From assembly GCA_033439255.1 (NCBI GenBank), contig CM065889.1:1984001-2048000 (forward strand): a DNA stretch of 64,000 bases. The letters run 5' to 3'. Of the stretch, positions 52,223 through 64,000 are shown piece after piece. Positions within the stretch are counted from its first letter, which is position 1. Each line of letters begins with the position of its first letter. A program made the position numbers and the translations under genes. The DNA is from Hericium rajendrae (taxonomy: Eukaryota > Basidiomycota > Agaricomycetes > Russulales > Hericiaceae). Under the pieces are notes generated by a model that had not been told where the DNA came from, did no database searches, and saw only the letters and a list, made by a program, of their open reading frames with translations.

Positions 52223-53221
52223 GTGGCATGTGGTGGCGGAACTGTGTGAAGCTGTGGCTGATTCTTTTGGTGAATAAAACAGTGCCTACACTGAATGCCC
52301 TGACTGCCGCGTGCTCATACAAAATGAATTCAATCCCTTCCCATCCAGCCAGTCTTCTGGCTGAAAGCGAGGGGCTGGATGCTTGGCCCGCTCTGGATTT
52401 TCCTCCCCCCCCCTCTCTGTGTGTTGGCACCATCCAATGTATATGTATCTCACCACGCTGTGCTAAATTCATGGGACATTTTGGGATACCGTTTGTTTTG
52501 AGAATGTTGCTTCGTTAGAATGAGGAGCAAGGGTGGCAGACTCATCAAAGGGCCTTCGATCAGCACCCATTGGTTGCACTTACTGTCAGCTGGGAGTGTA
52601 CTCTGTCGAACCCTAATTGAACATAGTGTGTTGTTCTCACTGTTCTACAGCAGTCTATGTAGCCTACTTGTGACTTTACTATTTACCTAGTGATGAGACA
52701 TTGGTTTTCAACATTGTATATATAAAAACACAGCTATTATTCAATTCTACATCAAACTTTTTGCCTTTTGCTAGATCTAGTTCTCCCAGATGCTACTTCA
52801 TCCTCCTCTTCAACTTCTTTGTCCTCTTCATCTTCAGAACTCATACCAGGTTCCTCAGAACTGCTTGGCTCACTATCCACTGGAACTGCACGAAGGCAGC
52901 TGAACATGGTTGCGGCGAAGGTGCTACTTTGGCGAGTGCCCTTCTAATATTGCTCTCGCTTCTGGTTTTTGTGAGTGTTTTCCCTGAATCTCAGATTGGG
53001 CACCAATGGTAGGTTAACGACAATCAGATTCTCAGACCGGTGCCAAGACCTGTACTTGGTCTATACTCACTCTCGACCTAACGTAAAAGCTTGTACAATA
53101 TCTGAGATTGGTTGATGCTAAGTACATCATATCATTGTCCAAACCGAGTTTGAGCACAACACCCATGGCTGAAACCCGCACAGATCCAGGTCAGTCCTTG
53201 CGTCATCTTGAATACTTGCAG
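52223..53221. other. No supported gene
   Basis: A Ser-rich frame around 52770-52880 is interrupted by stops. Otherwise nothing recognisable. Confidence 0.4.
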
Positions 53222-53433
53222 CATCAGGAACCTTCAAAACTTTCTGATTTATCCTGCATACATCTGATAGTGTCTGACTGTATCTGCATGATCTGTAGCA
53301 ATTGCGTCAGACACATTAGATACTCTTAGACAACATCAGCTACTCTCAGCTAGTTGCAGAATCAAAAAAGTATCAATGCAGAATGCTTGCAGACTGATCA
53401 GATGCCTGCAAGGTAAATCAGAAAGTTTTGAAG
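53222..53433. mobile_element. Truncated TIR element (CATCAGGAACC end)
   Basis: Left end CATCAGGAACCTTCAAAACT. Right end has only the inner part of the inverted repeat (ATCAGAAAGTTTTGAAG) and then different sequence. TCTGA-rich interior like the element at 22777. Confidence 0.7.
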
Positions 53434-53666
53434 CTGCACTTGTGTCAAACCCTACAGTGGCAGTGGCATGATGATGACTGGCTTGTAGGTAAAGCACATC
53501 TTTGGTATGGAACACGTTTTTATGCTGCAAAATTTAAACGGTTAATGATTACATAAGCAAAACTCAGTTTTCAGATGCACAGATCCTTATCAGTCCTTAT
53601 CATCTCTCTGCTCTTCCTCTCTTGCTCTTCACTCTTTCACCTTCTACACCTCTAAACAATCTCACT

Positions 53667-54697
53667 ATGAACACCAGCATTGATATTCACATCCCTATGC
53701 CATCTCTTCCAACAGAAGTCTGGACAAGAATCTGTGCAGATCCTGATCTTCATGCACCTACCATGCGCCTTGTCCATAGCCAGGCCTGGAGGACCATCTG
53801 TCTGATGCCAAGTCATCTTCACATTGATGAGCCTCAGGATTTGGTTCAATTTCTTGATCAGGTCAGTTCATTGTGCTCTCTTGGAACTTACAAATTCATT
53901 TTCTCTATCTAGGTCCAAACTCATTACACTATTCTCTCACCTCGCATCACTTTTATCCAAGGCCAACCCAGATATACATATGGCAACATACAGACCATTG
54001 TTTTTCATGGTGGTTTTTTTTCCGATGAGTACCAGGAGATCAAGATGCAGCTGTTGCCATTAGCTCAAGCCACATTTGCCTTGCTGTCCACTCTATCCTA
54101 TTTTGCCATTCGTCAGGATGAGCTGGGCTGTGAGAACATTCAGATAGTTGGAGAGATGTGTAGAGAATTGAATAGAAGGCCTATCACTGTCTGTATCATT
54201 AATGTGCAGGATGAGGATCCTGATGTAAGTCTTATTCATTCTGATGTTGATATTTTGGAATCCTAATTGTATGTTAGGTTGGATTTCATCAAGACAACCC
54301 CTGGAACGATGAGGATTGGACATCTGTCATGTTGCTATTTGGCAACATCAAAACACTAGTCCTTTCCACTTTCTGGCTTTTTTCTGATTGGCCTGAAGGC
54401 ATGCCTCTGCCTTTTGGAGATCAAGAATGGGATGACGAAGAACTAGAAGTGCATACAAAAGCTATGGAGGCAAACATGGTATCTTCTATGGCACTCAGTC
54501 TTCCAACAGTACAATATTTTCAGCTTAGGCAAGGAGGTGGATTTGGATACGAGTATAGTGATGGTCGTCCACGTACTAAGCTGTCTACAGGATCTCATAC
54601 CACATGGAAACCAAAAGATAATGGTGAGTGGGACAAAACTGACTGCTGGTCTTATGCAGAGTTTGATAAATTTTATGAGCACCTTGATCACTACTAA
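53667..54697 (+). CDS. F-box-like protein, 308 aa, three exons
   Basis: Exons 53667-53861, 53913-54224 and 54278-54697 with introns of 51 and 53 nt (GTCAGT...TCTAG; GTAAGT...GTTAG) give one frame of 308 aa. The N terminus (PSLPTEVWTRICADPDLHAP then VHSQAWRTICLMPSHLHI) is a typical fungal F-box start, which would bind Skp1 in an SCF ubiquitin ligase. The rest (NIQTIVFHGGFFSDEYQEIK, LFGNIKTLVLSTFWLFSDW, SLPTVQYFQLRQGG) has the alternating hydrophobic pattern of degenerate leucine-rich repeats seen in mushroom F-box proteins. No lesions. Large, often lineage-specific families are usual, so the substrate cannot be guessed. It sits in the least repeat-rich part of the window. Confidence 0.75.
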
Positions 54698-55241
54698 TGA
54701 TTACAACTTCTATCTCTATACCAATTTTGTTTTACTCTTTGTTATGAAAATTGTCTTCTAGACCAGATCAAGGTGTTGCTCAGATTCATTGACCTGCAGG
54801 TAACCTTTGAGTTACCTACCACACAGATGTTTTTGAGTAAAGGTATAGATGTATTGGAAATTCTAAACACATGTGGTATTTACTAAGTAACTAACTTCTA
54901 TACTTGCTCAGAAAGGCAGGGATCATGCTCCCAGTCTAGATCTAGAACACCTGGCCTGGATGATTATATACTTATCAACAGGCCAATCATGCATGATATT
55001 GTATTGTGCATACAATAGGCTATTGTGACATGCCTGCCATATCGGGTATTAGAGATCTTGTACAAATAATTTATTATGCTTATATCTTACCAAGATTACT
55101 CATTATTCATCTTGTCCTAGAGCTTTTGCAAGATAAGGGGGGAGACCGTAGCCACGCTTTTTAACATGTTCATCATCAATTACTTCTGCTTGCAGTAATC
55201 CAGTCAGTTTGAATGATGATCTACTTCATGCAAAATATCAC
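54698..55241. other. Intergenic, no feature seen
   Basis: AT-rich spacer between the convergent genes at 53667-54697 (plus) and 55242-56120 (minus). No repeat or frame supported. Confidence 0.5.
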
Positions 55242-56120
55242 TCACTTCTGCAATAGCAGCCTCCAGAAAATTCCCAAGTAAGAGTCTTTGCATCTTTGTA
55301 AATTGTTCTCTGTCTTGTTGGCTTTGTCAAAACAAAAGCTCAGACAAGCAGAGTCTGCAAAGCAGTTGATCAGTCGGCTATATCCACAATACCAGGGCTT
55401 GTCTTGAAGTTCTCCAGAATGAGGATGCATAACCTGCAATTCATCTGCCTCGAAAGAACAAATCTTGAACCCTCTGTCATTGTACTTCTCTCCACACTTC
55501 TTGACTGTATCTGCATGCCACGTATTTCTCAAAAACTCTGTCCTCATGCATCCAAACCCACTAAGTGTCCAGTTGGGATAGGAGATTGAAAACTCATCGG
55601 CACCAAAGTAGTTCATGACAATGGTGCTCCAGAAATTGTGGATGGGAAGGAAAGGATGTAGGACAGATTCACAGACCACCAAATCAATAAAGGTTTTGCG
55701 TTGAGGATGGTAGAGTTTGTGGACTCCAATGATATGTTGGATGTAGCCATGTGGATAAATGTAATGTAGGATTTTGTATCCTTCTTGGATCTGCAAATAG
55801 TCCAGCATATTTTCAACTGCTGCTAGGGTGCAGTATAGATCCATATCGCCTGGTGTCCAGTATGGGAGGTTGGTGGCATGGAGAATGAGAAATAGAATGA
55901 GAGATCCAGAAACCACACTGCTAGTCTTTCTCAGTATGGTTCTGAAGGCATCTGGACTGGATAGATAGGTGGAAAGGGTGAATCGCCATAAGTGCAGAAG
56001 GAAGATGTTGGCCATAGCTTCCCAGTACTGTGATGTGGCTCTCAACATAGATAAGGTTTTGAAACAAGAGTACTGGAGGATGCTATAATGAAGGTCTTTA
56101 GAAAGAGTTTGCAGCGACAT
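55242..56120 (-). CDS. Uncharacterised 292-aa protein, nucleotidyltransferase-like motif
   Basis: Single-exon frame from ATG 56120. The N terminus (LHYSILQYSCFKTLSMLRAT) resembles a degenerate F-box. A segment near residues 68-100 (SVVSGSLILFLI then WTPGDMDLYC) has the G-S and D-x-D spacing of a nucleotidyltransferase-like fold that I recall in Agaricomycete F-box-associated proteins. The middle (GYKILHYIYPHGYIQHIIGV, HPQRKTFIDLVVCESVLHPF) and the C-terminal Cys residues are otherwise unfamiliar. No lesions seen. It is transcribed away from the JmjC gene's 3' end. A catalytic role is speculative, because the full acidic triad was not traced. Confidence 0.55.
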   Translation of the reverse strand: MSLQTLSKDLHYSILQYSCFKTLSMLRATSQYWEAMANIFLLHLWRFTLSTYLSSPDAFRTILRKTSSVVSGSLILFLILHATNLPYWTPGDMDLYCTLAAVENMLDYLQIQEGYKILHYIYPHGYIQHIIGVHKLYHPQRKTFIDLVVCESVLHPFLPIHNFWSTIVMNYFGADEFSISYPNWTLSGFGCMRTEFLRNTWHADTVKKCGEKYNDRGFKICSFEADELQVMHPHSGELQDKPWYCGYSRLINCFADSACLSFCFDKANKTENNLQRCKDSYLGIFWRLLLQK

Positions 56121-56374
56121 AACAATGAAGATATCAATATGTGTGGCAGTTGCTCAACGACTGTAGCTCAATGACAGCAGTGACGTGGCAAAGTGGCGTA
56201 GACTGCTGCCATGTGGCTGTGGTTGTGGCTGTGTTATGAGATTTATTTTTCACTTCATTGTTCATGTAAAGGTGCCACTTTAACAAACAATGAGCAAGTA
56301 TCAATATGATGTGAGGTGAAGAGCAAAAGAAAAATTAAAAAAGTACATAGTGCTTTGATCTATATTACTTCTTA

Positions 56375-59300
56375 TCATTTCCTACTTCTTGTCCTCCTTG
56401 TACCTTCTACTCCTTCCTGCTCCATACCTTCTTCATCATCACTGTCATCATCAGCCATTCTCTTGCTATCTCTTACTGCTGCATATGCATTAACGACCTT
56501 CACCTCTTCCCACTCCTCTGGAAATATCCAATTTCCTTCATCCTTCAACTGCAAATTGACCATAGCTTGGCATGGCTCCTGGTTAGCATCAACCCACCAT
56601 TCATCCAGTTCATCCAGGACTGCATCATTCATCCCCCAGAACTGCCCAAGATCCGTCTTGAGAAGTCTACAAAGCTCTTTAGGTCCAATCGGAGGATCCA
56701 CATTGTCAGGACTCTCCAGAAGACTTCTGCTGTAAGTGATAAAGGCCTTGGCAAACAGAAGGTGTTGCTCCTTGAAGAAATCAACTGGTCTTGATTCCCA
56801 GTCAGAGCTGCCTACAGACGGATAACCAGAAGATAGATAATGATCCAGGATACTGGTCAGAGCAATGCTGGCTGCAATCCTGATGTGCTCCATCCGAACA
56901 TTCTTTTTTGGATGAATGCCATCAACATATGCAAATGTCCAGGCAAACACCACAGCATTGGAGACTGCAAGAAAATTCTCCATCCCTTCCCTTGTATTCA
57001 AACAAGGTAAGGTTACTGTACAATCACATTATAAAAATCTGATTCTCTTCAATAAGTTATGTAAGACTCACAATCTTCTGGCAAGTCATCTTCTGCATGC
57101 TGGAGAAGTGTTGCCCACCAAAGGACAATATTAGATAAGAGAGGGATGACGGCAGGGTGTGAGGTATTAGTGAGTTGAGTTCCTGCAAGGAAGCAGTGAA
57201 CTTGTCCGTAGAAACTCCTTGCCAAACACTTTTCTGCATAAAGGTGCCGTCCAAATACAATTGTATTAGTGGCACCATAAACCCAGTGAGGAGTGTTTGG
57301 TCGTTGATATCTAAAATACTACGGTTAATTTACAACTTGAATCAAATAAAATTATAACTTACAATGTCTGACCAGGCTGCAACAGAATAGCCTCAACCCA
57401 ATAGCGGGACAGATCCATCTCACGAACATTGACGTCCATGTAAAGGTCAACACGATAAATCTTATCATCATTTGGATCCTTTGGAGTGAGCAAAAGCCAA
57501 AGCTTTTTCCCAACTAGAGGGTGAGACACAGTGCCTAGTCCATCTGTGTCGAAGTGAATGTCAGACAAGGAGTGCTTGGTAGCCACAGTTGCCCATGACA
57601 GGTCTTCTGCAGGACGCTCTGATGCAGGCACACTAAATAATGTCTCCAGTGTTTGAAGAACATGTTCGTGTGAGGCAAAAGCACTAACAACAAAATAAAT
57701 TCTTAGTAACTACACATCCCAATAGAAAACAGAAAAATACCTCCAATAAGGCAGCTGTACTAGAGGTTCTGGGCACCCATTGCTGAGGCCATTTATCACC
57801 TTATAAGCAAGCCATTTCTCATCCTTTGGCAGATCCTTAGCTTCCAGACCAGCCTTGTATATTTGGAGACGAGTGACTGTTCTCAGATGACCATCTGGTG
57901 TGGCAGCTGATCGATATGCCATGTCTAAAAACAGAGAGCCAAATTATTTTTTTGAAAATGACATCAACAATGGAATTTTACCCTGGCCTTGCACCTTTTT
58001 GTGCAAATCTCCAACTCTATTCATGGACATTTTGTTCCACTCCCAAGTTGGATCAGTCTTGCCCCCAGAAACTAGAATGTTTCTGTCTTTGAACACATCT
58101 TGGATCTGTTCTTGAGTCATCTTGCATAACTTGTCTTCAGTACAGACAAATGTTCCAGATCGCTGGTCAGCCTGTTCAAGATTGAGTTGTAGACGATGGG
58201 CAGAGGGCAGCATCATGCGAAGTTCATCATCAACCATACTGTCTTCCAACGCTACTTGCAACTTTTTTCCAAATTCCACCTGGAATTCATCCTATATGCA
58301 CAAATATAAATAGTGTATCACATATCTGAATAATAGCAACTTACATTGTCTTCCATCATTGGAGGTACAAAACTGACTTTCACAGTCGCATTTTTAGTTG
58401 CATCATAGGCAAGCATTGTTATAGCTTTTGGTTTGAGCAGCTATAAAACGTAACATATTAGCATGTCTTGTGTTATAGAACATATGTTCAATATTACCCT
58501 TGCTGGAATCTGATCCAAAGGAGGAACATCGTCCTAATACAAAAACATAAACCAATATTTAGCATAAAACAAATATAAAAATTTAAAGCACATACTTTCT
58601 GCTTGAATTTTTCATTCTCTTTTTCCCAGTTTGCCATTATCTTTTTGAAGGTCTCAGTTGATTTTACAGTCACTTTGACCCTAGCATTGGGATCAAGTTC
58701 TTGATCCACTGATGTTTGGATCTTGGTGCTCTTCTTGCTACTCTTCTTGCTGCTCTTCTAGATATGTATCTGTATCAGTTTTATTTCTCTAGTAGATGTG
58801 TTTGGTCTTACCTCCTTATACTCATCCTCCTCCTCCTTGTCCTTGTCCTCCTCCTCCTCCTTGTCCTCGTCCTCCTCCTTGTCCTCCTCCTCCTCGTCCT
58901 CCTCCTTCTCCTCCTTCTCCTCCTCCTCGTCCTCCTCCTCATCGACCAACTCCTCCTCTCCATCCTCATCACCACCCACCTTAGAGTAAATTTCCTCCTC
59001 CTCCTCGTCCACAGCTTTCTTCTGACTCTTCTCTCCCTCCTCTTCCTCCAGCTCATCCTCCTCATCCTCCTCACCTTTCTTCTCACTCTCTTTCTCCTCA
59101 CTCTCCTCAACTTCATCCTCATCCTCATCCTTCTTTCCACCCTGCTTTCTCTTCTCTTCCTCATCCTCCATATCCTCTTCCACATCCTTTTGCCCTGCCT
59201 CCTTCTCTAGCCCTGCTACAGCTTTATCAACATCCATTTCCCTCTCCTCTGCATCTTCTCCGTCAACCATGTCCTTTCGCACAACTGTCTCTGTCTCCTC

Positions 59301-61816
59301 ATCTAGAATTATATCCACATCCATCATAAAGAGTGGTGGCTCAGCTTGCACTTGTCCCTCAGCTGCTTGTGCATCAGCTTGCACAGGAGCTGTTGGTTCT
59401 GCTTGCATCTCAGCATTCACTGAAGCTTCTGGCTCTGCTTGAAGTTCAGATTATATGCAAACTGAGGCCTCAGCTTTTAGCTCACCTTGCATCTGCTCCT
59501 TCTGTCCATCCAAAACTATATCCACATCCATCATCCTACGTTCCTCCTCAATGTGCGCAGAAGGTGCTGGCTCAGCTTGCATTTCTACCTCAACTGCTTG
59601 TGCGTCAGCTTGGACAGCAGGTGTTGGTTCTGCTTGCATCTCAGCATTCACTGAAGTTTCTGGCTCTACTTGCAGTTTAGATTATATGCAAGCTGAGGCC
59701 CCAGCTTTTAGCTCACCTTGCACCTCAGGTTCAGGCTCATCTTGCATTTCATTTTCTGGTGCTTCAACCGGAATGTCATCGTCATTTTCTTTTTTGATCC
59801 CTGCATTTATTTTAGTTGACAATTTTCTAATTATAATAAGTAATAGAAAAAACTTACGAGACTCATTGACGAAGTGCAGCAAAAGAGGTTCTACATCCTT
59901 CGATTCTATCCCTTTTGCAGCACAGAGGAAGGTCACTTGATCTTCGTGTGGTAAATTCGTAAAATGTTCTATTAAATGATCAGGAGGTGACCAATCAACA
60001 TCTGTCTCAAGTGCTAAGATGATGATAAGCATGATAAGCATGATAAGCAACAATTTTTTTCGCTTAGCATATAGAAACTCACAAGCTTTGCCTGGATGTG
60101 AGAACCACTGTGAAGTCAGAGGATTCTTCACATCTTCATGGTTGCTGAGCTCCTTCTGCCAATAGTTCAGAAGCTCCACAATCTGTTCCTCAGCAGATGC
60201 ACCTTAAGAAATTGCAAAGATGCTGAACCAGATCTGCTTTTCAAATTGTAAGAGTATATCAGGTTTTCCTTTATTTCCTAAAGCATATAACAACTTTTAA
60301 ATAGAGCATATAAGCAGTCTAAATCTATACAAATCAGAAAAATATAGCCACATACTTGCGAATAGGTTTCTCTTTTCAATACATGATTGGACAGTGTACG
60401 AGGAACAAGCAATGCCACAGGAGACAGCCCAAGGGCAGTGATGATGGCATTGAGCCACTTTCGCTGTGTCATTTTAGATTCTGGCAAATTTTCCATCTCT
60501 GCATTTCTGTTTTAAAGTTATACATTAGAACAACTGATAAATAAAGCTATAGCATACTTTTTGATAGTTTGCCAGTATTTGATGTTAGAGAAAAAGATAT
60601 TTCCCTAGAGATAGATTCACATGCTTAGAATAAAATTATGATGCACAAACAATATAAAACTTACTTCAACTATGGACTGCAAACCCATGGCAGCATGCTC
60701 AAAGTTTTGGACCATTGCTTGCTGATCCATAGTAGCTGTCCGCATTGACGCACGGCACCAGAGAGCACAAATAACTTTAGCAGAAGATTTAACAGACCAG
60801 TCACTATTTTTCCATTCCGTTCGCAGCTGGGCTTCAATTTCCTCCGATGAAATCAAGTCCTTAGCATCATGGTTTGCTCCTGGATGTCTGATCTTCAGTT
60901 CCATTCCAGTTGTTTCAGAAGTACTAGCATGGGCTTGTGTAGTCCTCGGTAATTTGGCTTTAGTCCATGCAGCCCATGACTTATCTAGGCACTGTGGCCA
61001 GTTTTCTATCAAGCGCACGATCTGAAGTGAATGGTAAAAGTATAAGACAATATAAATATTTATAAAAGCAAAAGCAGACTACTCACCGCAGCCAAATTAG
61101 TATCATCAGACACAATCTGCTTGTATACTGCCAATCTAGGCAGACACAAGGCAGTGTCCTCTGCTTGCACATCACAAAGCTGTGCAATCACGTCTACAAC
61201 GTGGTACTGAAGGACTACCTTGCTAGCTGCTGTCATCAATTCATTGTTCATGCAGCTCCACAGGCTGTGCACATTTAGCTGCTCTTCACCAGATTCCACG
61301 TATGCATACCAGAGTGGCAGCACCAGACTTCGAGGGTCTAGCTCATAAAAGCCTTTGGTGCCCCACTCATCCAAGGAGCTGAAGAAGTGCTGAGAAGAAT
61401 CATATGAGCAAGATTGTGATGATGGACAAATGAGTAACAGAATAGCACCTCAAACACAGCTCGGGTCTTTGATTGGGAAGGATCAATTATTGCCATGTCA
61501 CTTTCATTGGACACACGATTATCAAAGGCATGAGAAAAAATTGATCTGATGCTGGGGGCAGTGAAGATAGTTGGATTGAACCAAGGGAGGACACGCAGAG
61601 CTGCTGCACATAGCCGAAAATCAGATTTTTGAGCCTTGTGCTCTTTGATTTTTTCCACAAGGTGAGGATGAGTTTTCTTCAGTTGTTTTCCGGATATGGT
61701 ACTAGTTGAATGAGCCAGTACATCAGAGAAGACAGACAATCTTTCTCAGAACAATAAGGAACACACTTTGTAGTCATTGTAGATTTTGCAGATTTTGCCT
61801 TCGAAGACGTTGCCAT
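56375..61816 (-). CDS. Large multi-exon JmjC-domain protein with acidic region
   Basis: ATG at 61816 (MATSSKAKSAKSTMTTK). About 17 exons with GTRAGT donors and 50-70 nt introns can be chained in frame to TAG at 56375; one junction near 60180-60360 is uncertain. The N-terminal half is unfamiliar (LPWFNPTIFTAPSIRSIFSH, VRLIENWPQCLDKSWAAWTK). Next are two tandem repeats (AEMQAEPTPAVQADAQA) and a long Glu/Asp/Lys tract (58800-59270). A basic segment and the catalytic part close to the C terminus follow: HFDTDG (H near 57556, D near 57550), KKLWLLLTPK, then RPNTPHWVYGATN (H near 57287). The H-x-D...H set fits a 2-oxoglutarate/Fe(II) JmjC fold, usually histone or protein demethylation or hydroxylation. 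It ends in an acidic/basic tail (DDDSDDEEG). Confidence 0.72.
59435..59716 (-). repeat. Tandem exon-plus-intron duplication in the JmjC gene
   Basis: Introns 59666-59716 and 59435-59485 are both 51 nt, share GTGAGCTAAAAGCT and differ at about five positions. The 180-nt exon between them (59486-59665) and the start of the next exon are copies (EPETSVNAEMQAEP, EPEASVNAEMQAEP). The duplicated unit is 231 bp, a multiple of three. Confidence 0.8.
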
Positions 61817-62001
61817 GGCTCAGCAAAAGATTCTTTTGGGCTAATTAGTGCTTATCAGATGATAGATGGTATTCATAGCATAATAAGATTACCTTCAAGA
61901 CACGGTAGACGTAAAGAAACTGGAACGGCAGAGGAGAGACAGCATAGATGGAGAGTGTGATATGATCCTTGTCTCCGCGTTTTAGGTCACGTGACACGTT
62001 C
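61817..62001. other. Probable promoter region of the JmjC gene
   Basis: Sequence upstream of the ATG at 61816. No clear TATA box or repeat; contains TCACGTGAC at about 61988. Confidence 0.3.
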
Positions 62002-62027
62002 AGACCTTGTTCGGCCGCACAAGGTCT
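62002..62027. repeat. 26-nt palindrome (AGACCTTG...CAAGGTCT)
   Basis: One mismatch from a perfect palindrome centred on CGGCCG. The same palindrome, perfect, is the core of the 60-bp tandem repeat at 63711-63902. Confidence 0.85.
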
Positions 62028-62130
62028 CTTGCAAGTCATGTGATCAACCGTACCTCTCAATGCCTGCCAATTGCAAAACACAAGACATGACGCAGCTGGC
62101 GCTCCGCTGGTCTTGTTAAAGATTGACAAG

Positions 62131-62162
62131 AAACGGGGCTCGGCTTCGCCTCGCCCGGTTTC
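62131..62162 (-). repeat. GC hairpin near Helitron remnant 3' end
   Basis: AAACGGGGC and GCCCGGTTT arms with an inner GGC-TTC-GCC stem, about 70 nt beyond the helicase stop in its direction. Helitrons carry a GC hairpin just before their 3' end. No CTRR terminus was found after it. Confidence 0.5.
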
Positions 62163-62231
62163 TTTTTGTGACAGTAGGTCACGGGGCATGGAGAGTTTTA
62201 GATTTACAAAGTACAGTAGAGTCGTTTGCAT

Positions 62232-62630
62232 TTATAACAGTTCTGTATATACCACATTGTCCATCGTCGTCTGCCCTGGCGCAACTCGTACAATACAATC
62301 TCGACCGAAGGGAACCCTAGAGAATGCCGTATAGAGCTGTCCATGGCTGAAGACCGGGTGCGTGACATCGACAGCCAGCTTTTGTAAAGTCATCCCCTGC
62401 GCGCTATTTATCGTCGTCGCATAGGCTAGTCGAAGAGGAAATTGACGGCGCTTGATAGTCCAACCCTTGTCAGGGAAATAGTGGGTGAAGTCGATGCGAG
62501 GTAAGACGATACTGTTGATCTGTTGTAGGTGCGTGCCTCGAATTAGTTGAACGACGATGACTCGCTGACCAAGCTCGTTGATGACGACCTTCGTGTTCTT
62601 GGTGAGGTTGCCCAGGGAGAGACATGCCAT
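62232..62630 (-). pseudogene. Helitron Pif1-like helicase, C-terminal fragment
   Basis: About 130 codons ending in a natural-looking C terminus (NVVYTELL, stop). Motifs of the Helitron helicase end: RRQFPLRLAYATTINSAQGM (motif V/VI region), THPVFSHGQLYTAFSRVPFG and RDCIV. Helitron replication proteins join a Rep nuclease to this helicase for rolling-circle transposition. Everything upstream of about 62650 is missing, so this is a truncated remnant. Its direction places the element's 3' end toward 62130-62000. Confidence 0.85.
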
Positions 62631-62974
62631 GTTGAAATCGAGACTGTCCGACAGATACTATTAAAAATAAGCAATTGCCATTGGGGGTGCACTACTCCGC
62701 GTCAAGAATGTGCATGATCGCACTCTATCTCGATCAGAAGCGCAAAGATAAACAGAATACGGTGAGACATACGTGATTTAATCCTCCGTGGCGAAACCCA
62801 CTGTCTCGGAGTCAGCGCTCACATTCGAAAATCTTCACCTTCAGCTTCGCGGAGAATGCGAGTGCATCCGCAACGCCACGCAGCGCGAAGGGCAGCATGA
62901 GGCTGCGACTGCGACAACATCTCCTTCTCTAAATTTAAACAAACATAAGAAACTGAACATTTATAGATACAGAT
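62631..62974. other. No feature seen
   Basis: Spacer between the Helitron fragment and the CDC5-like pseudogene. No frame or repeat supported. Confidence 0.5.
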
Positions 62975-63518
<544 letters not shown>

Positions 63519-63710
63519 CTATGGGATTGATAAGCCTATATAATGGTACAGGATGTCACTGTCAAAGGATGCGAGATGTGACTAATCGATATGCACAGAA
63601 ATGTTTCTTCAACCTTGCGCCCGAATGGGGCGTACGAGTCGCGAGGCACAACGAATGCATCCATCATCCAGATATTGTTGCGGCCAGCAGAGGAGGTAGA
63701 TCATACTGAA

Positions 63711-63902
63711 GGATCTTGTGTGGTCACACAAGGTCTTCAGCTGCACGTGATACACAAATACATGTACACAAGACCTTGTGCGGCCGCACAAGGTCTTCAA
63801 CTGCACGTGATACACAAATACATGTACACAAGACCTTGTGCGGCCGCACAAGGTCTTCAACTGCACGTGATACACAAATACATGTACACAAGACCTTGTG
63901 TG
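63711..63902. repeat. 60-bp tandem repeat with NotI-centred palindrome
   Basis: Three units with an exact 60-bp period (63721, 63781, 63841), each with AGACCTTGTGCGG and its complement around GCGGCCGC, then CACGTGATACACAAATACAT. The first palindrome is diverged (GATCTTGTGTGG...). No coding. Confidence 0.92.
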
Positions 63903-64000
63903 GGGATAGGCATAGTGGATAGCACGTCAAACGTGAGAATTTCCCTTCCGAAGGCGATTCCGGTTCTCTCCGTTGACGCGGCTTGCTCGTTGTGTCCGCG

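Noticed and set aside
62131-62230. Exact Helitron 3' terminus (CTRR after the GC hairpin)
   Set aside because: No CTRR found 5-15 nt after the hairpin; end left undefined.

Overview
The window looks like a transposon-rich stretch of a filamentous basidiomycete (Agaricomycete) genome. Reasons: genes are cut by many 50-70 nt GT-AG introns with CTAAC/CTGAC-like branch points; the transposons are Plavaka (CACTA-like) elements, chromodomain Ty3/gypsy LTR elements, Helitron/Helentron-type elements and palindromic MITEs; and there are DUF6532-like and JmjC-like genes of the kind that is expanded in mushroom-forming fungi. No bacterial operon, CRISPR array or rRNA was seen. All intron models and family assignments were made by eye.

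Layout. 1-3.6 kb: start of a DUF6532-like gene running out of the window (minus), a palindromic satellite (A), a spliced acidic coiled-coil gene (minus), then a 172-bp CACTA foldback MITE. 4.1-6.75 kb: a decayed Plavaka transposase cut by Helentron-like element copy 1. 7.8-14.9 kb: Ty3/gypsy chromovirus E1 (plus). 15-19 kb: a palindromic MITE, a TCAGA-rich array and a DUF6532 pseudogene. 19.06-23.9 kb: palindromic satellite B, interrupted by a 2.86-kb LTR-flanked element whose only long ORF is an unrecognised 731-aa protein, and by a TIR element. 23.9-27.2 kb: a 3.26-kb TIR element with a nested palindrome. 27.2-29.2 kb: a second acidic nuclear-type gene, broken. 29.2-36.3 kb: chromovirus E2 (minus), pol intact. 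36.5-41.1 kb: a second Plavaka transposase, cut by Helentron-like copy 2. 41-48 kb: TCTGA-rich arrays, a tRNA-derived module, an aminoglycoside-phosphotransferase-like gene and short hairpin repeats. 48.2-51.6 kb: 80-bp and 122-bp satellites, the latter split by Helentron-like copy 3. 53.6-61.8 kb: the most host-like part, with an F-box-like gene (plus), an uncharacterised gene (minus) and a large JmjC gene (minus). 62-64 kb: a Helitron helicase remnant, a CDC5/CEF1 pseudogene and a 60-bp palindromic tandem repeat.

The two chromoviruses share TG..CA LTRs of 423 bp with 5-bp target duplications, a Tf1-type self-priming arrangement and a GGGTTTT slippery site joining gag to pol. They are nearly identical except for a strongly diverged cassette upstream of the gag core. 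The least familiar features are the LTR element with the 731-aa ORF, the satellites built from hairpins whose arms change together, a 37-bp-arm palindrome whose spacer is inverted between copies of one transposon, and a recurrent intron-like motif followed by a perfect hairpin.
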